A DNA stretch of 49,750 nt from DAOMNN01 sp050486545 (GTDB lineage Bacteria; Pseudomonadota; Gammaproteobacteria; Burkholderiales; Rhodocyclaceae). The position numbers and the translations under genes were made by a program. The stretch is from the NCBI GenBank assembly GCA_050486545.1, contig JBJHDM010000022.1:1-49750 (forward strand), in the 5' to 3' direction. Shown in pieces: positions 17,601-25,910 of the stretch. Below the pieces are notes generated by a model. That model was given only the letters and a program-made list of their open reading frames with translations. It was not told the DNA's origin and did not search any database. Position 1 is the stretch's first letter. Every line of letters starts with the position of its first letter.

Positions 17601-18617
17601 ACGGACGAGGAGCAGGCGGTCGGCAAGGCCGAGCGTGCGGTGTTGAAAGTGCTGCAATCGCTCTCGACGCCATATGTGCTGAAGAAGCACCGGCATCACC
17701 TCACGCCGAGCATCGGCGTGACGCTGTTCCGCGACCAGGACGAGAGTTCCGAGACACTGATGAAGAAGGCCGACCTGTCGATGTACCAGGCCAAGGCGGC
17801 CGGCAAGGGGACGTTCCGCTTCTTCGATCCGGAGATGCAGGCGGTGGCCGAGCGACGCATGCGGCTCGAAGCCGAACTGCGCCTGGCCCTGGAGCGCGAC
17901 GAGTTCCTGCTCGCGTATCAGCCCATCGTCGATGTGAAAGGGGACGTCACCGGAGTCGAGGCCCTGTTGCGCTGGCGTCATCCCGAGCACGGCATGGTTT
18001 CGCCGGGCGAGTTCATTCCCGTGGCCGAAGCGTCCGGACTGATCGTCCCGATCGGCAACTGGGTGATCCGGACAGCCTGCGAACAGCTGGCGGCCTGGAA
18101 GCGCCATCCGCAGCGTTCGGGCTGGTCGGTTGCGGTCAACGTCAGTGTCCGCCAGTTCGTTCAGACCGACTTCGTTGCCCGGGTGCTCACCGCACTTCGC
18201 GAGACCGGTGCGGACGGCACGCGGCTGCGACTGGAGATTACCGAGAGCATGCTGCTCGACAACCTGGACGAAACGATCACGCGGATGTCGGCCCTGCGCA
18301 CAGAGGGGGTCAGCTTCTCGCTCGACGATTTCGGCACGGGCTACTCGTCGCTGAACTATCTGAAGAAGCTTCCGCTCTCGGTGCTGAAGATCGACCAGTC
18401 ATTCGTGCGCGACATCAGCGACGACCCCAATGACGCGGCGATCGTGCAGACCATCATTGCGATGGCCCACTCGCTCGACCTCCGCGTGGTTGCCGAGGGG
18501 GTCGAGACGGCGGAACAGCGCGCCTTCCTGCTCGAGCATGGATGCGAGTCGCTGCAGGGATATTTCTTTTATCATCCGATGACCCTCGACAAGCTCGAAC
18601 AGGTCCTCGGAGGCTGA
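14655..18617 (+). CDS. Membrane receptor with periplasmic sensor, four PAS domains, GGDEF and EAL
   Basis: This 1320-residue protein is an inner-membrane cyclic-di-GMP enzyme. A first transmembrane helix (about 25-42) and a second (about 338-362, GGIVIVSLGTVLGLLLIA) flank a periplasmic sensor of about 290 residues that resembles a Cache-type domain. Four PAS units follow at about 375-490, 500-620, 630-750 and 760-880 (LVETIPDPVYFKD, VVDNVHEVIYRTD, the segment from FAAGPAIVF, and LEGANVGTWEWD). GGDEF is intact at 970-974 and EAL at 1102-1104, with NVSVRQF, EITES, DDFGTGYSS and EGVET. An ATG at 14688 is an equally possible start. Its stop overlaps the rmuC start by one base. Confidence 0.9.
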   Translation: MHAHYRTAPPDMSRKRILFHPRALHLIVAVTIVVLAGWARFTQEQYRSVGQLLSAQHGASVEASFRASARMYQLSAGIMYREMSRHPAMIDWLESANEGSEADRDRIRGWLRSLWQPDYLRLRDEGFVQFQIHLADGTVLRRFHRPEFYGDNLTDVRASVRRSHAERRNVVGFEGGRSYPALRHLFPVEYDKRLLGSVELSVPFFRLQERFEELLPGNTFLMVFKREHTLDLVTEEMRWLYVPSGLKDGYFIAGDELSLFTREFVESARGREVLAALRVGSDLESMAQLDAPMSVPVLSGGHGYFASFVPVNDVAGENVGFVLAIAEAPELVEAREAYVLQGVVGGIVIVSLGTVLGLLLIAAAKRRQQELRARALNVQLSSLVETIPDPVYFKDASGCWLFVNQAGLQLLDLEDADWKGRTDAEIARMRPQYADVLQYAAKQDREVLREGELCVYDDAVVHNGHRRLYEVRKMPNLENGRAVSLLVIRRDVTEERQAKIRLLSSEKRYREVVDNVHEVIYRTDSEGRWSFLNPAWEHLTGYQIPDSLGRKAIEFFHPEDRVRTTARVREMMRGGHDDVREEVRVLRVDGRTRWVELFVHPASDAQGRTRGSYGTLMDVTERREILDALRAERDLFAAGPAIVFVQRLEKGWPVEYVSPNVFEELGYRPEEMTRPEFRFGSLLHPDDQGRIEQEENAHLAEGRTSYVLNYRIRRRDRGYRWYREYSMPQRIEGDPVLRIRGYLIDETAIREAQIALEDERQRLSWILEGANVGTWEWDVPGGRIAINTRYAEMLGYALEELSPLSTAAWRNLMHPSDRARCMKRMLGHFDEDLPYYEGEHRMRHKNGSWVWVLARGRVLRRDAEGEPVLMCGTQMDITLRKAAEAHAEHLAYYDELTGLPNRRLFLEQLRHAQAASTRTHLFGALFFLDLDNFKNLNDSLGHDYGDLLLKEVARRLNGVMRSGDSVARLGGDEFVVLLEELDTDEEQAVGKAERAVLKVLQSLSTPYVLKKHRHHLTPSIGVTLFRDQDESSETLMKKADLSMYQAKAAGKGTFRFFDPEMQAVAERRMRLEAELRLALERDEFLLAYQPIVDVKGDVTGVEALLRWRHPEHGMVSPGEFIPVAEASGLIVPIGNWVIRTACEQLAAWKRHPQRSGWSVAVNVSVRQFVQTDFVARVLTALRETGADGTRLRLEITESMLLDNLDETITRMSALRTEGVSFSLDDFGTGYSSLNYLKKLPLSVLKIDQSFVRDISDDPNDAAIVQTIIAMAHSLDLRVVAEGVETAEQRAFLLEHGCESLQGYFFYHPMTLDKLEQVLGG

Positions 18618-20062
18618 TGGATTCCGCAAACCGTCTGATGGGTCACGAGATCGACCCATTCATCGCCCTGCTCGTGATGCTCGTAGCGGTGCTGTGCCTG
18701 CTGTTCGTCGTGGTGTGGCGGCTCGTGCGAATCGAACGGCGTTTCCGTCCGGAAGACCTCGAGCGCGTGCTGGCCGCGCAGCACCGCGGTCTGATCGAGG
18801 ATCTGCACCGAGGCCTGGCGCAGCAGACAGACCGCCTGGCGGCAAGCTCCGAACACGGGTCGGAACGCGTGCGCGTGACGCTGGACCGGTCGCTGCAGTC
18901 CAGCGGCGAAGCGCTGCACAAGCTGAACCTCGGGATGCAGGCAGCGTTCGCTGCGCAGCGCGAGGAGTCTGCTCGGCGTCTGACCGAGTTGTCCGGCGGG
19001 CTGGCCGCCGCCCAGGAGCGGCTACGTCGTGAGCTGCTCGACCACTTGCTCACCCGTATCGCCGAGCATGCACGGGCCGACCGCGAACTGCTGCAGCAGG
19101 GGCTGGGAGCGGCGTCGGCCGAGCTTTCGGCGCGTCTTGAGGGTGTCTCCCGGATGATCGACGAGCGCCTGGAAGGCATCTCGGGGCACGTCAATCAGCG
19201 GCTGGACGAGGGGTTTCGCAAGACCAACGAGACCTTCGCCAGCGTCATGGCACGACTGGCGACGATCGACGAAGCGCAGAAAAAGATCGACGGGCTGACG
19301 ACCAATGTCGTGGGGCTGCAGGAGCTGCTGGGCGACAAGCGGGCGCGCGGCGCGTTCGGCGAGGTGCAGCTCGAGGCCCTGGTGCGCAACCTGCTCTCGC
19401 CCGATGCCTTCGATTTCCAGTACAGCCTTCCCAACGGCATGCGTGTCGACTGCGTCCTCCATCTGCCCGAGCCGACGGGCATGGTTGCGGTCGATTCAAA
19501 GTTTCCGCTCGAGAACTATCAACGGATGCTCGATGCGAGCCTGTCCGACGTCGATCGCCGGCTTGCGCGGGCGGCGTTTCGCACCGACGTGCGCCGGCAT
19601 GTGGATGCGATCGCCTCGAAATACATTCTTCCCGAGGTCACCTCCGACGGTGCCGTGATGTTTCTGCCGGCCGAGGCGGTGTTCGCCGAGATCCACGCCT
19701 ATCACCCCGAACTGGTCGAGCATGCGCTCTCCCGGCGGGTCTGGCTGGTTTCCCCGACGACCCTGATGGCCGTGCTCAACACGGCACGTGCGGTGCTCAA
19801 GGACGTCGAGACGCGCAAGCAGATCCATGTGATCAAGGATGCGTTGGCCCGGCTTGCGCGGGATTTTCACCGGTTCGACGAGCGCATGGCCGCGCTCGCA
19901 CGCCACATCGAGCAGGCCAATCGCGACGTTCGCGACGTCCAGGTCAGCTCCAGGAAGATCACCGCGCATTTCGAGAAGATCGAGTCCGTGCAACTCGAGG
20001 ACCAGGACGAACCTGCGGAAGTCGACGCAGCCGAGGGCCGATTGCCGGATCTCCGTGCGTAG
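18617..20062 (+). CDS. rmuC: DNA recombination protein RmuC
   Basis: RmuC is a membrane-anchored protein with a predicted nuclease-like core that limits inversions between short repeats. The 481-residue product has an N-terminal transmembrane helix (about 14-37), a long coiled-coil region (about 40-220, rich in L, R, E and Q heptads), and the conserved RmuC domain containing LGDKRARGAFGEVQLE, DSKFPLENYQRM and YHPELVEHALSRRVWLVSPTTLMA. I start at the ATG at 18617, one base inside the preceding stop (TGATG), with GGAGG a few bases upstream. Overlap with the receptor gene suggests co-transcription. Confidence 0.93.
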   Translation: MDSANRLMGHEIDPFIALLVMLVAVLCLLFVVVWRLVRIERRFRPEDLERVLAAQHRGLIEDLHRGLAQQTDRLAASSEHGSERVRVTLDRSLQSSGEALHKLNLGMQAAFAAQREESARRLTELSGGLAAAQERLRRELLDHLLTRIAEHARADRELLQQGLGAASAELSARLEGVSRMIDERLEGISGHVNQRLDEGFRKTNETFASVMARLATIDEAQKKIDGLTTNVVGLQELLGDKRARGAFGEVQLEALVRNLLSPDAFDFQYSLPNGMRVDCVLHLPEPTGMVAVDSKFPLENYQRMLDASLSDVDRRLARAAFRTDVRRHVDAIASKYILPEVTSDGAVMFLPAEAVFAEIHAYHPELVEHALSRRVWLVSPTTLMAVLNTARAVLKDVETRKQIHVIKDALARLARDFHRFDERMAALARHIEQANRDVRDVQVSSRKITAHFEKIESVQLEDQDEPAEVDAAEGRLPDLRA

Positions 20063-20075
20063 CGAACCGCGGTCT

Positions 20076-21158
20076 TCAGCCGCCGATGTACGACATCTCG
20101 ATCTTGCGCCGTGCAGCGGTATTGGCCGTGCGGATTTCCGAATAACGGTCCTCGCGTGCGAGCCAGACCCGCGCGATCGCACGGTCGAGTGCGGCGTCCG
20201 ATCCGCCTCCGCGCAGCAGGTCGCGCAGGTCGTGGCCTCCCTGCGCGAACAGGCAGGTGTACAGCTTGCCCTCGGTCGACAGCCGGATGCGCGTGCACGT
20301 CGAGCAGAAGGCCTGGGTCACCGAGGAAATGACGCCGACTTCTCCCGATCCGTCGCGGTAGCGCCAGCGCTCGGCGACTTCGCCAACGTAGTTGGGGTCC
20401 ACCGGTTCAAGCGGGAACACGGCATCGATGCGCTCGATCACCTCGCGTGAGGGCACGACCTCGTCCATCTTCCAGCCGTTCGAGCTGCCCACGTCCATGA
20501 ACTCGATGAACCGCACGATGTGGCCGCTGCCCCGGAAATGCCGGGCCATGTCGACGACACCGTGGTCGTTGATGCCGCGCTTGACCACCATGTTGACCTT
20601 GATCGGGCCCAGGCCCGCGTCGGCGGCCGCATCGATTCCCTTGAGCACGGCCTCGACCGGGTAATCGGCGTCGTTCATCCGGCGGAAGGTGGCGTCGTCG
20701 ATCGCATCCAGGCTGATGGTCACCCGGTCGAGACCGGCACTGCGGAGCACCTTTGCCATCCGGGGAAGCAGGACGCCGTTCGTCGTCAGGGTCAGTTCCA
20801 CGCCGGGAATGTCGGCCAGCAGCTCGATCAGGTTTTCCAGATGCTTGCGCAACAGCGGCTCGCCGCCGGTGATCCGGATCTTCTTGACGCCTCGCATTGC
20901 GAACGCGCGCGCGATGCGTGCGATCTCTTCGAACGAGAGCAGTTCCTTCCGTGGCAGGAACGGGTAGTCCTTGCCGAACACCGAGCGGGGCATGCAGTAG
21001 ATGCAGCGGAAGTTGCAGCGGTCGGTGACCGAAATGCGCAGATCGTGAACCATCCGCCCGCGCCGGTCCTGCAACGGACCGTCGGTGGGGAGATCGGGTG
21101 ACGCGACGTCGTCGGGACCGATCGTCGGGCCAGCGGGAAAGATCGGAATCGCTTTCAT
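20076..21158 (-). CDS. moaA: GTP 3',8-cyclase (molybdenum cofactor biosynthesis)
   Basis: MoaA is a radical-SAM enzyme that, with MoaC, converts GTP to cyclic pyranopterin monophosphate in molybdenum cofactor synthesis. The 360-residue protein has the radical-SAM motif CNFRCIYC (C48, C52, C55), the SAM-binding ITGGEPLLRKH, and a second cluster motif near the C-terminus (CSTCTRIRLSTEGKLYTC). It ends in the required glycine pair (SYIGG). I start at MKAIPIF (21158); a longer in-frame extension upstream is arginine/proline-rich noncoding-like sequence. It is convergent with rmuC, separated by 13 bases. No other mo-cofactor gene is present in the window. Confidence 0.94.
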   Translation of the reverse strand: MKAIPIFPAGPTIGPDDVASPDLPTDGPLQDRRGRMVHDLRISVTDRCNFRCIYCMPRSVFGKDYPFLPRKELLSFEEIARIARAFAMRGVKKIRITGGEPLLRKHLENLIELLADIPGVELTLTTNGVLLPRMAKVLRSAGLDRVTISLDAIDDATFRRMNDADYPVEAVLKGIDAAADAGLGPIKVNMVVKRGINDHGVVDMARHFRGSGHIVRFIEFMDVGSSNGWKMDEVVPSREVIERIDAVFPLEPVDPNYVGEVAERWRYRDGSGEVGVISSVTQAFCSTCTRIRLSTEGKLYTCLFAQGGHDLRDLLRGGGSDAALDRAIARVWLAREDRYSEIRTANTAARRKIEMSYIGG

Positions 21159-21364
21159 GATCGGTGCCGGTTCGAGAGGGTTGGGGCGGAGCCTGACAGA
21201 ACCTGAGAAACCCGTCCTTGACGATGGACAGGATCGGACGGCACGGGTTCGCGTCGGTCGGCTGGAGACGGCTGCCGGCTTCCTGTTACGATTATCGGCA
21301 CAGCGTATCCGGGGTGCAAGGCCGATCGGAGCCGGGGCGGATCGGAACGAAGGAGAAGAGGCAG

Positions 21365-23782
21365 ATGAGCGACGTCCACGCACTGGCGGCAGAGCGGCTA
21401 CGCAGCCGCTGTGACCCGGGCTGTTTCGGCTTCGAGACCACGGCCGGCCTCGGGGACCTGCCGGACGGGCTGGAGCAGGCGCGGGCCGACGAAGCCCTGC
21501 GGTTCGGTCTGGCCATGCGCCAGCCCGGATATAACGTGTTCGTGCTCGGGGAGTCCGGAACCGGCCGGCACGCCATCGTGTTTCGCCTCCTCAAGGAACT
21601 CGCGGCGCATGGCGAAGTGCCGCCCGACCTGTGCTACGTGCACAACTTCGACGATCCCCGCCGGCCGCGGGTCCTGACCTTGCCTGCCGGTCGCGGCGAT
21701 GCCCTGCGCACCGACATGCAGACGTTCGTGCGCGAACTCGGGCCGGCCCTCGAGGCTGCTTTGGACAGCGAGACGCACGTCGATCGGGTCGAGGCGCTGC
21801 AGGAGGCGCACAAGGAACGGGAGGAGACCGCGCTGCGCGAACTGGGGCAGGCCTGCTCCGAATCCGCCGTTTCCCTTCTGCGCACGCCCGAAGGTTTCGT
21901 GTTCGCGCCGACCCGCGAGGGTGAGACGATGTCGCCCGAGGCCTTCGAGGCCTTGCCGGCGGACGAGAAGGAGAAGATCGAGAAGGAAGTCGGCCGCTGG
22001 AGCGACCGGCTTGCCGACCTGCTCGAAGAGTTCCCGGGCTGGCGCAAGGCCTTGCGCGAGGGGGTCCGGCGTGCCGAGCGCGAGGCCCTGTCGCCCACCG
22101 TGATGCACTTGTCGCGCGGTCTGCGGGAGCGCTATGCGGATCTTCCGCAGGTGCAGGCTTTTCTCGATGCGGTTCAGGCCGATCTGCTCGACAGCGATGC
22201 CGACTGGGGAAGCAGCGGCGAGGAGGACGAAGGCCGTGACGAGGATACCGGTAGCCGTTTTCACCGCTACCACGTGAAGTTGCTCGTCGATAACGCCGAA
22301 CAGAGCGGAGCCCCGGTCATCTACGAGGACAATCCGGGCTTTGGCAGCCTCATCGGTCGCATCGAGCATTTCGTGCACATGGGCAACCAGGTCACGAACT
22401 TCGGCCTGATCTGCGCGGGCGCGATGCACCGTGCCCGCGGCGGTTATCTCGTCGTCGATGCCGAGCGCCTGTTCGCCCAGCCCTTCGCGTGGGAGGGGCT
22501 CAAGCGGGTCCTGCGCAACCGGGAGATCCGCATCGAGGCCCCGGCCGAGGCCCAGGGCTGGAACACGCCGGTGACGCTGGAGCCCGAGGCCGTGTCCTGC
22601 GAGGTCAAGGTGGTCCTCGTGGGCGATCGCAGTGTCTTCTATCTGCTCAACGAGCACGATCCGGACTTCGCGGAGTTGTTCAAGGTCGCGGCCGATTTCG
22701 ACGACGAGATGTCTCGAACGGACGAGAACGTCCAGTACTACGCACATCTGCTGGCCATGCTGGGACGCAATGCGGATCTGCTGCCCTTCGACCGCGACGC
22801 GATTGCCTTGCTGGTCGAGCAGGGTGCGCGCCTGGCCGAGGATGCGGGCAAGCTGTCCTTGCAGACGCGCAAGCTCGCCGACCTGATGCGCGAAGCCGAT
22901 TTCCATGCGCGCGCAAAGGCGGCCGATGTGGTGTCGCGGGAGTTTGTCGAGCGCGCGATCGCGGCGCGCACCCGGCGTTTCGGACGCTATGCCGAACGGG
23001 TGCTCGAGTCGATGGTGGAAGGCACGACCCTGATCTCCACGACGGGCGAGCGAGCGGGCCAGATCAACGGACTGGTCGTCGTCGAACTGGCGGGTGAGCA
23101 CTTCGGGCATCCGGTAAGGATCACGGCCACCGCACGGCTGGGTGACGGTGACGTCGTCGACATCGAGCGGGAAACCGAGTTGGGCGGCGCGATCCACTCC
23201 AAGGGGGTCCTGATCCTGACCGCGTTTCTCGCCGCACGGTATGCGCGTCTGCAGCCCCTGTCGCTATCGGCCAGCCTCGTGTTCGAACAGTCCTAGGCCC
23301 AGGTCGAGGGCGATTCGGCCTCTCTGGCCGAGTTGTGCGCGCTGCTGTCCGCGCTGGCCGACGTGCCGATCCGCCAGGGCATCGCGGTGACCGGGTCGGT
23401 GAACCAGTTCGGTGAGGCCCAGGTGGTCGGGGGTGTCAACGAGAAGATCGAGGGCTACTTCGATTTGTGCTCGGTGCGTGGATTGACCGGGGACCAGGGC
23501 GTGGTGATTCCGGCTGCGAGCGTGCGTCATCTGATGTTGCGCGAGGACGTGGTCGAGGCCGCACGCAGAGGGCGTTTCCACGTGATTCCGGTGGAGACCG
23601 TGGATCAGGCGATGTCCGTCCTAACCGGGCTGCCTTCGGGCGTGCCGGATGCCAAGGGCGTCATGCCGAAGGGTTCGATCAATCACAAGGTGGCCGCGAC
23701 GATACGGGAGATGGCTGCGGCCCGCAGCGACTGGGAAGGCGGTGCACGTGGGCGGGAGCGGCGCGGCCGGAACACCCGTTGA
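21365..23782 (+). pseudogene. Lon-like ATP-dependent protease (YcbZ/LonB-like) interrupted by an in-frame TAG
   Basis: The frame encodes a Lon-related AAA+ protease of about 805 residues, split by one TAG at 23294-23296 (codon 644). The first part (643 residues) has an AGGAG-preceded start, a Walker A-like GESGTGRH in which arginine stands where lysine is usual, and GGYLVVDAERLF (Walker B-like). It also has the start of the protease domain up to SLVFEQS. After the TAG the same frame continues for 162 codons with normal coding character and holds the proteolytic dyad: serine in EGDSAS (about 651) and lysine in GGVNEKIEGYFD (about 694), 43 residues apart as in Lon. As read, the product lacks both catalytic residues. 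A single-base change from a tyrosine codon would explain it; sequencing error and readthrough are alternatives. Confidence 0.85.
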
Positions 23783-23929
23783 GACCGTGCCGGCTGATCT
23801 GTGTGGCGGTTGGTGTGGCTTGTCGTCGGGCGCTGGACTTGTCAGAATGACTGATGGGCATTCCGAATGGGAGTCGTTGTCATCGGAGATGCGGATGTCC
23901 GGCTGACAGAAGGACGCGACGAGGACGCG

Positions 23930-25141
23930 ATGACCAGAAAGCGCAAGAGCGCTCCGGCCGACGACGGTGTGTCGGCAGCGCGGGATCCGCGGATCGGCGA
24001 TCGCGCGGTTCCCGATGAGGAATGGCGGTGCCTGGTCGAGAAACTGCGGGCGAAGGAAGCCGCGCTGCGCAGGATCGAACTGCGCTTCAATCAGCTCGCC
24101 GAGAATATCGAGCAGGTGTTCTGGGTCTCGGATCAGGCGATCGGCGACTTCGTCTACCTGAGCCCGCACTGCAATGAAGTGCTCGGCGTCGACTGTCGAC
24201 AGTTTGTTTCCGATGCTGCGCTGCGCCGACGCCATGTCCATCCTGAGGACCTGGAACGCCACGAGGCGGCGATCACCCAGGCCAGGCGGGGTGAGGCGTC
24301 GCACGTCGAATACCGCATTCATCACCCGCGCAAGGGCTTGCGTTGGTTGCAGGTGCGCAGTTTTCCCTTCGATGAGCACGGTCGGGCGATGAATGCGGGG
24401 CTGGTCGAGGACGTGACCGAACGCAAGCGGGCCGAGCAGCTTCGTCTCGAGGACAGCCTGCGCCTGCGCGATGCGCTCACGCGCGAAGTCCATCACCGGA
24501 TCAAGAACAACCTGCAGACCGTCGTGGGCTTGCTGCGACGCGAGGCCGGAAAGCATCCCCAGGCGCGCGAGGCGATCGAGTCGGCAGTCGCGCAGGTGCA
24601 GTCGGTCGCGGTCGTACACGGTCTCTATGGGCAGGGCATGCAGCGGGACATCATGCTGTGCGAGCTGCTGCCCGCGATCGTCGCCAATGTGGCGGCGTTG
24701 TCCGGAGTGCCGATCGGGCGCAAAGGGGTCCATGAGTCCTGTAACCGCTTCCTGATCCAGGAAAGCGAGACCGTCGCCGTCGCCCTGATCCTGAACGAAC
24801 TGATCACGAATGCGGTCAAGCATGCCGCGACCGAGGGGACTGGTGATCGCGATCATCCCCTGGTGAAGCTGACCAGGAAGGGGGCCACCGGACGAATTCA
24901 CATCGCCAATCCGGGGCACCTGCCCGAAGGCTTCGATTTCGTGGCGGGCAGGAAGCTGGGGACCGGACTCGGGCTGGTCCGCGCACTCATGCCGTCGTCC
25001 GGCATGTCCATCCATTTTACCCAGACGGACTCTCAAGTCGTGACCGAGATCGTCGTCGAACCGCCGGTATTGAAGACCAGTGCCGGCGAGCAGTCCAACT
25101 GTGAAGGGCAAACCTATGAAAAGTGTGCTGATCGTCGATGA
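23930..25141 (+). CDS. Soluble PAS-HisKA_2 sensor histidine kinase (EutW-like partner of an ANTAR regulator)
   Basis: The 403-residue cytoplasmic kinase has a PAS domain (about 55-175; AENIEQVFWVSDQ, YLSPHCNEVLG, VEDVTERKRAE), then a HisKA_2 dimerisation/phosphoacceptor region with REVHHRIKNNLQTVVGLL (histidines 188-189). A HATPase domain follows (ILNELITNAVKHA, GTGLGLVRALM). No membrane helix is seen, so the signal is intracellular or delivered by another protein. It overlaps the ANTAR regulator gene by 26 bases, which makes the two a probable cognate pair of the EutW/EutV type. Start chosen at 23930 for the GAGG just upstream; an in-frame ATG at 23867 also exists. Its kinase half closely resembles the kinase encoded at 25911. 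Confidence 0.88.
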   Translation: MTRKRKSAPADDGVSAARDPRIGDRAVPDEEWRCLVEKLRAKEAALRRIELRFNQLAENIEQVFWVSDQAIGDFVYLSPHCNEVLGVDCRQFVSDAALRRRHVHPEDLERHEAAITQARRGEASHVEYRIHHPRKGLRWLQVRSFPFDEHGRAMNAGLVEDVTERKRAEQLRLEDSLRLRDALTREVHHRIKNNLQTVVGLLRREAGKHPQAREAIESAVAQVQSVAVVHGLYGQGMQRDIMLCELLPAIVANVAALSGVPIGRKGVHESCNRFLIQESETVAVALILNELITNAVKHAATEGTGDRDHPLVKLTRKGATGRIHIANPGHLPEGFDFVAGRKLGTGLGLVRALMPSSGMSIHFTQTDSQVVTEIVVEPPVLKTSAGEQSNCEGQTYEKCADRR

Positions 25142-25706
25142 TGACCGGGTGATTCTCAATCTGCTTGCCGAGGGGCTGCGCGATCTGGGCTATGCGGTGT
25201 CGACCGCCGTGTCCGGAACCGATGCCCTTGCGCTCGTGGCGGACCAGACCTTCGACCTGGCCGTGCTCGACATGCGCATGCCCGGCGTGTCCGGCCTCGA
25301 ACTGGCGCGCTCGCTACGTACGGCCGGAGGCCCGCCTTTCGTCTTCCTGTCGGCGTTCGGGGACGAGTCGGTCGTCAAGGAGGCGGCGGAGGCCGGTGCG
25401 ATGGGCTATCTGATCAAGCCCGTCGACATCCCGCAACTCGTGCCTTTCATCGAGGCTTCGATGGCGCGGGCGCGGGAGATGGAAGGCCTGCGCACGACCA
25501 CCGGACATCTCGAGAAGGCATTGTCGGTCGAGCAGAAGACCCGCACGGCGGTTGGCATCCTGATGGTGAAGAAGGGGCTCGACCGCCAGGAGGCGTTCGA
25601 CCACCTGCGCGCGCGCGCGCGGTCCCAGCGGCGCAAGATCGGCGATCTCGCCGAGGAACTGATCTCGTCGGTCGAAGCCATCAACCGCGTTTTGCGCGAC
25701 TCGTGA
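25116..25706 (+). CDS. ANTAR-domain response regulator (RNA-binding antiterminator)
   Basis: The 196-residue protein has a receiver domain (1-120; LIVDDDRV, phosphoacceptor aspartate about 52 in VLDMRMPG, lysine in YLIKPVD), a short helix, and a C-terminal ANTAR domain (about 130-190; EQKTRTAVGILMVKKG, EAFDHLRARARSQRRKIGDLAEELI). ANTAR proteins bind paired RNA hairpins in nascent leaders and stop transcription termination. The start codon lies inside the end of the upstream kinase gene, with AAGGG before it, so phosphorylation by that kinase is the simplest reading. Targets are unknown: the only tandem hairpins seen nearby (25719-25778) do not have the expected A-NN-G hexaloops. Confidence 0.92.
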   Translation: MKSVLIVDDDRVILNLLAEGLRDLGYAVSTAVSGTDALALVADQTFDLAVLDMRMPGVSGLELARSLRTAGGPPFVFLSAFGDESVVKEAAEAGAMGYLIKPVDIPQLVPFIEASMARAREMEGLRTTTGHLEKALSVEQKTRTAVGILMVKKGLDRQEAFDHLRARARSQRRKIGDLAEELISSVEAINRVLRDS

Positions 25707-25718
25707 ACGATGACCTTG

Positions 25719-25778
25719 CCGTTGCACGGATTCCGTGCGACGGTATCGCAATGCTGCCCGGCCCAATTCCCGCCGGGC
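25719..25778 (+). other. Two tandem hairpins between the ANTAR gene and the next kinase gene
   Basis: Hairpin one pairs 25719-25729 with 25733-25743 (11 pairs, one G-T, loop ATT). Hairpin two pairs 25756-25762 with 25772-25778 (7 GC pairs, 9-base loop). They are 12 bases apart and neither is followed by a T-run. They lie 13 bases after the ANTAR stop codon and about 130 bases before the next start. Their role (mRNA stability, partial termination, or a divergent ANTAR target) is open. Confidence 0.45.
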
Positions 25779-25910
25779 GATGAACTGCCCGTTCGGTCGC
25801 CTCACCTGGGGCGTCTGCGACGTGTCCGGGCCCGAACCCTGCCCTGATGTCGTGCCCCGTACCGGTCCTTTCCGGTTTGGGCGGGAGTCTTTTCGACAAG
25901 GGCGCATACG

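Noticed and set aside
14430..18107. A 1225-codon open frame on the minus strand opposite the PAS/GGDEF/EAL receptor
   Set aside because: It is the antisense shadow of a high-GC gene: its product is rich in H, R, Q and P without domain signatures, and the plus-strand frame has clear motifs.
21530..21600. Arginine in place of the Walker A lysine in the Lon-like protein as a sign of decay
   Set aside because: I recall GxGR variants in this Lon-like subfamily, so I do not count it as damage; an alignment would settle it.
21365..23782. General reassignment of TAG as a sense codon
   Set aside because: TAG is the natural stop of other genes here, including the conserved yceD, so recoding of the whole genome is not supported.
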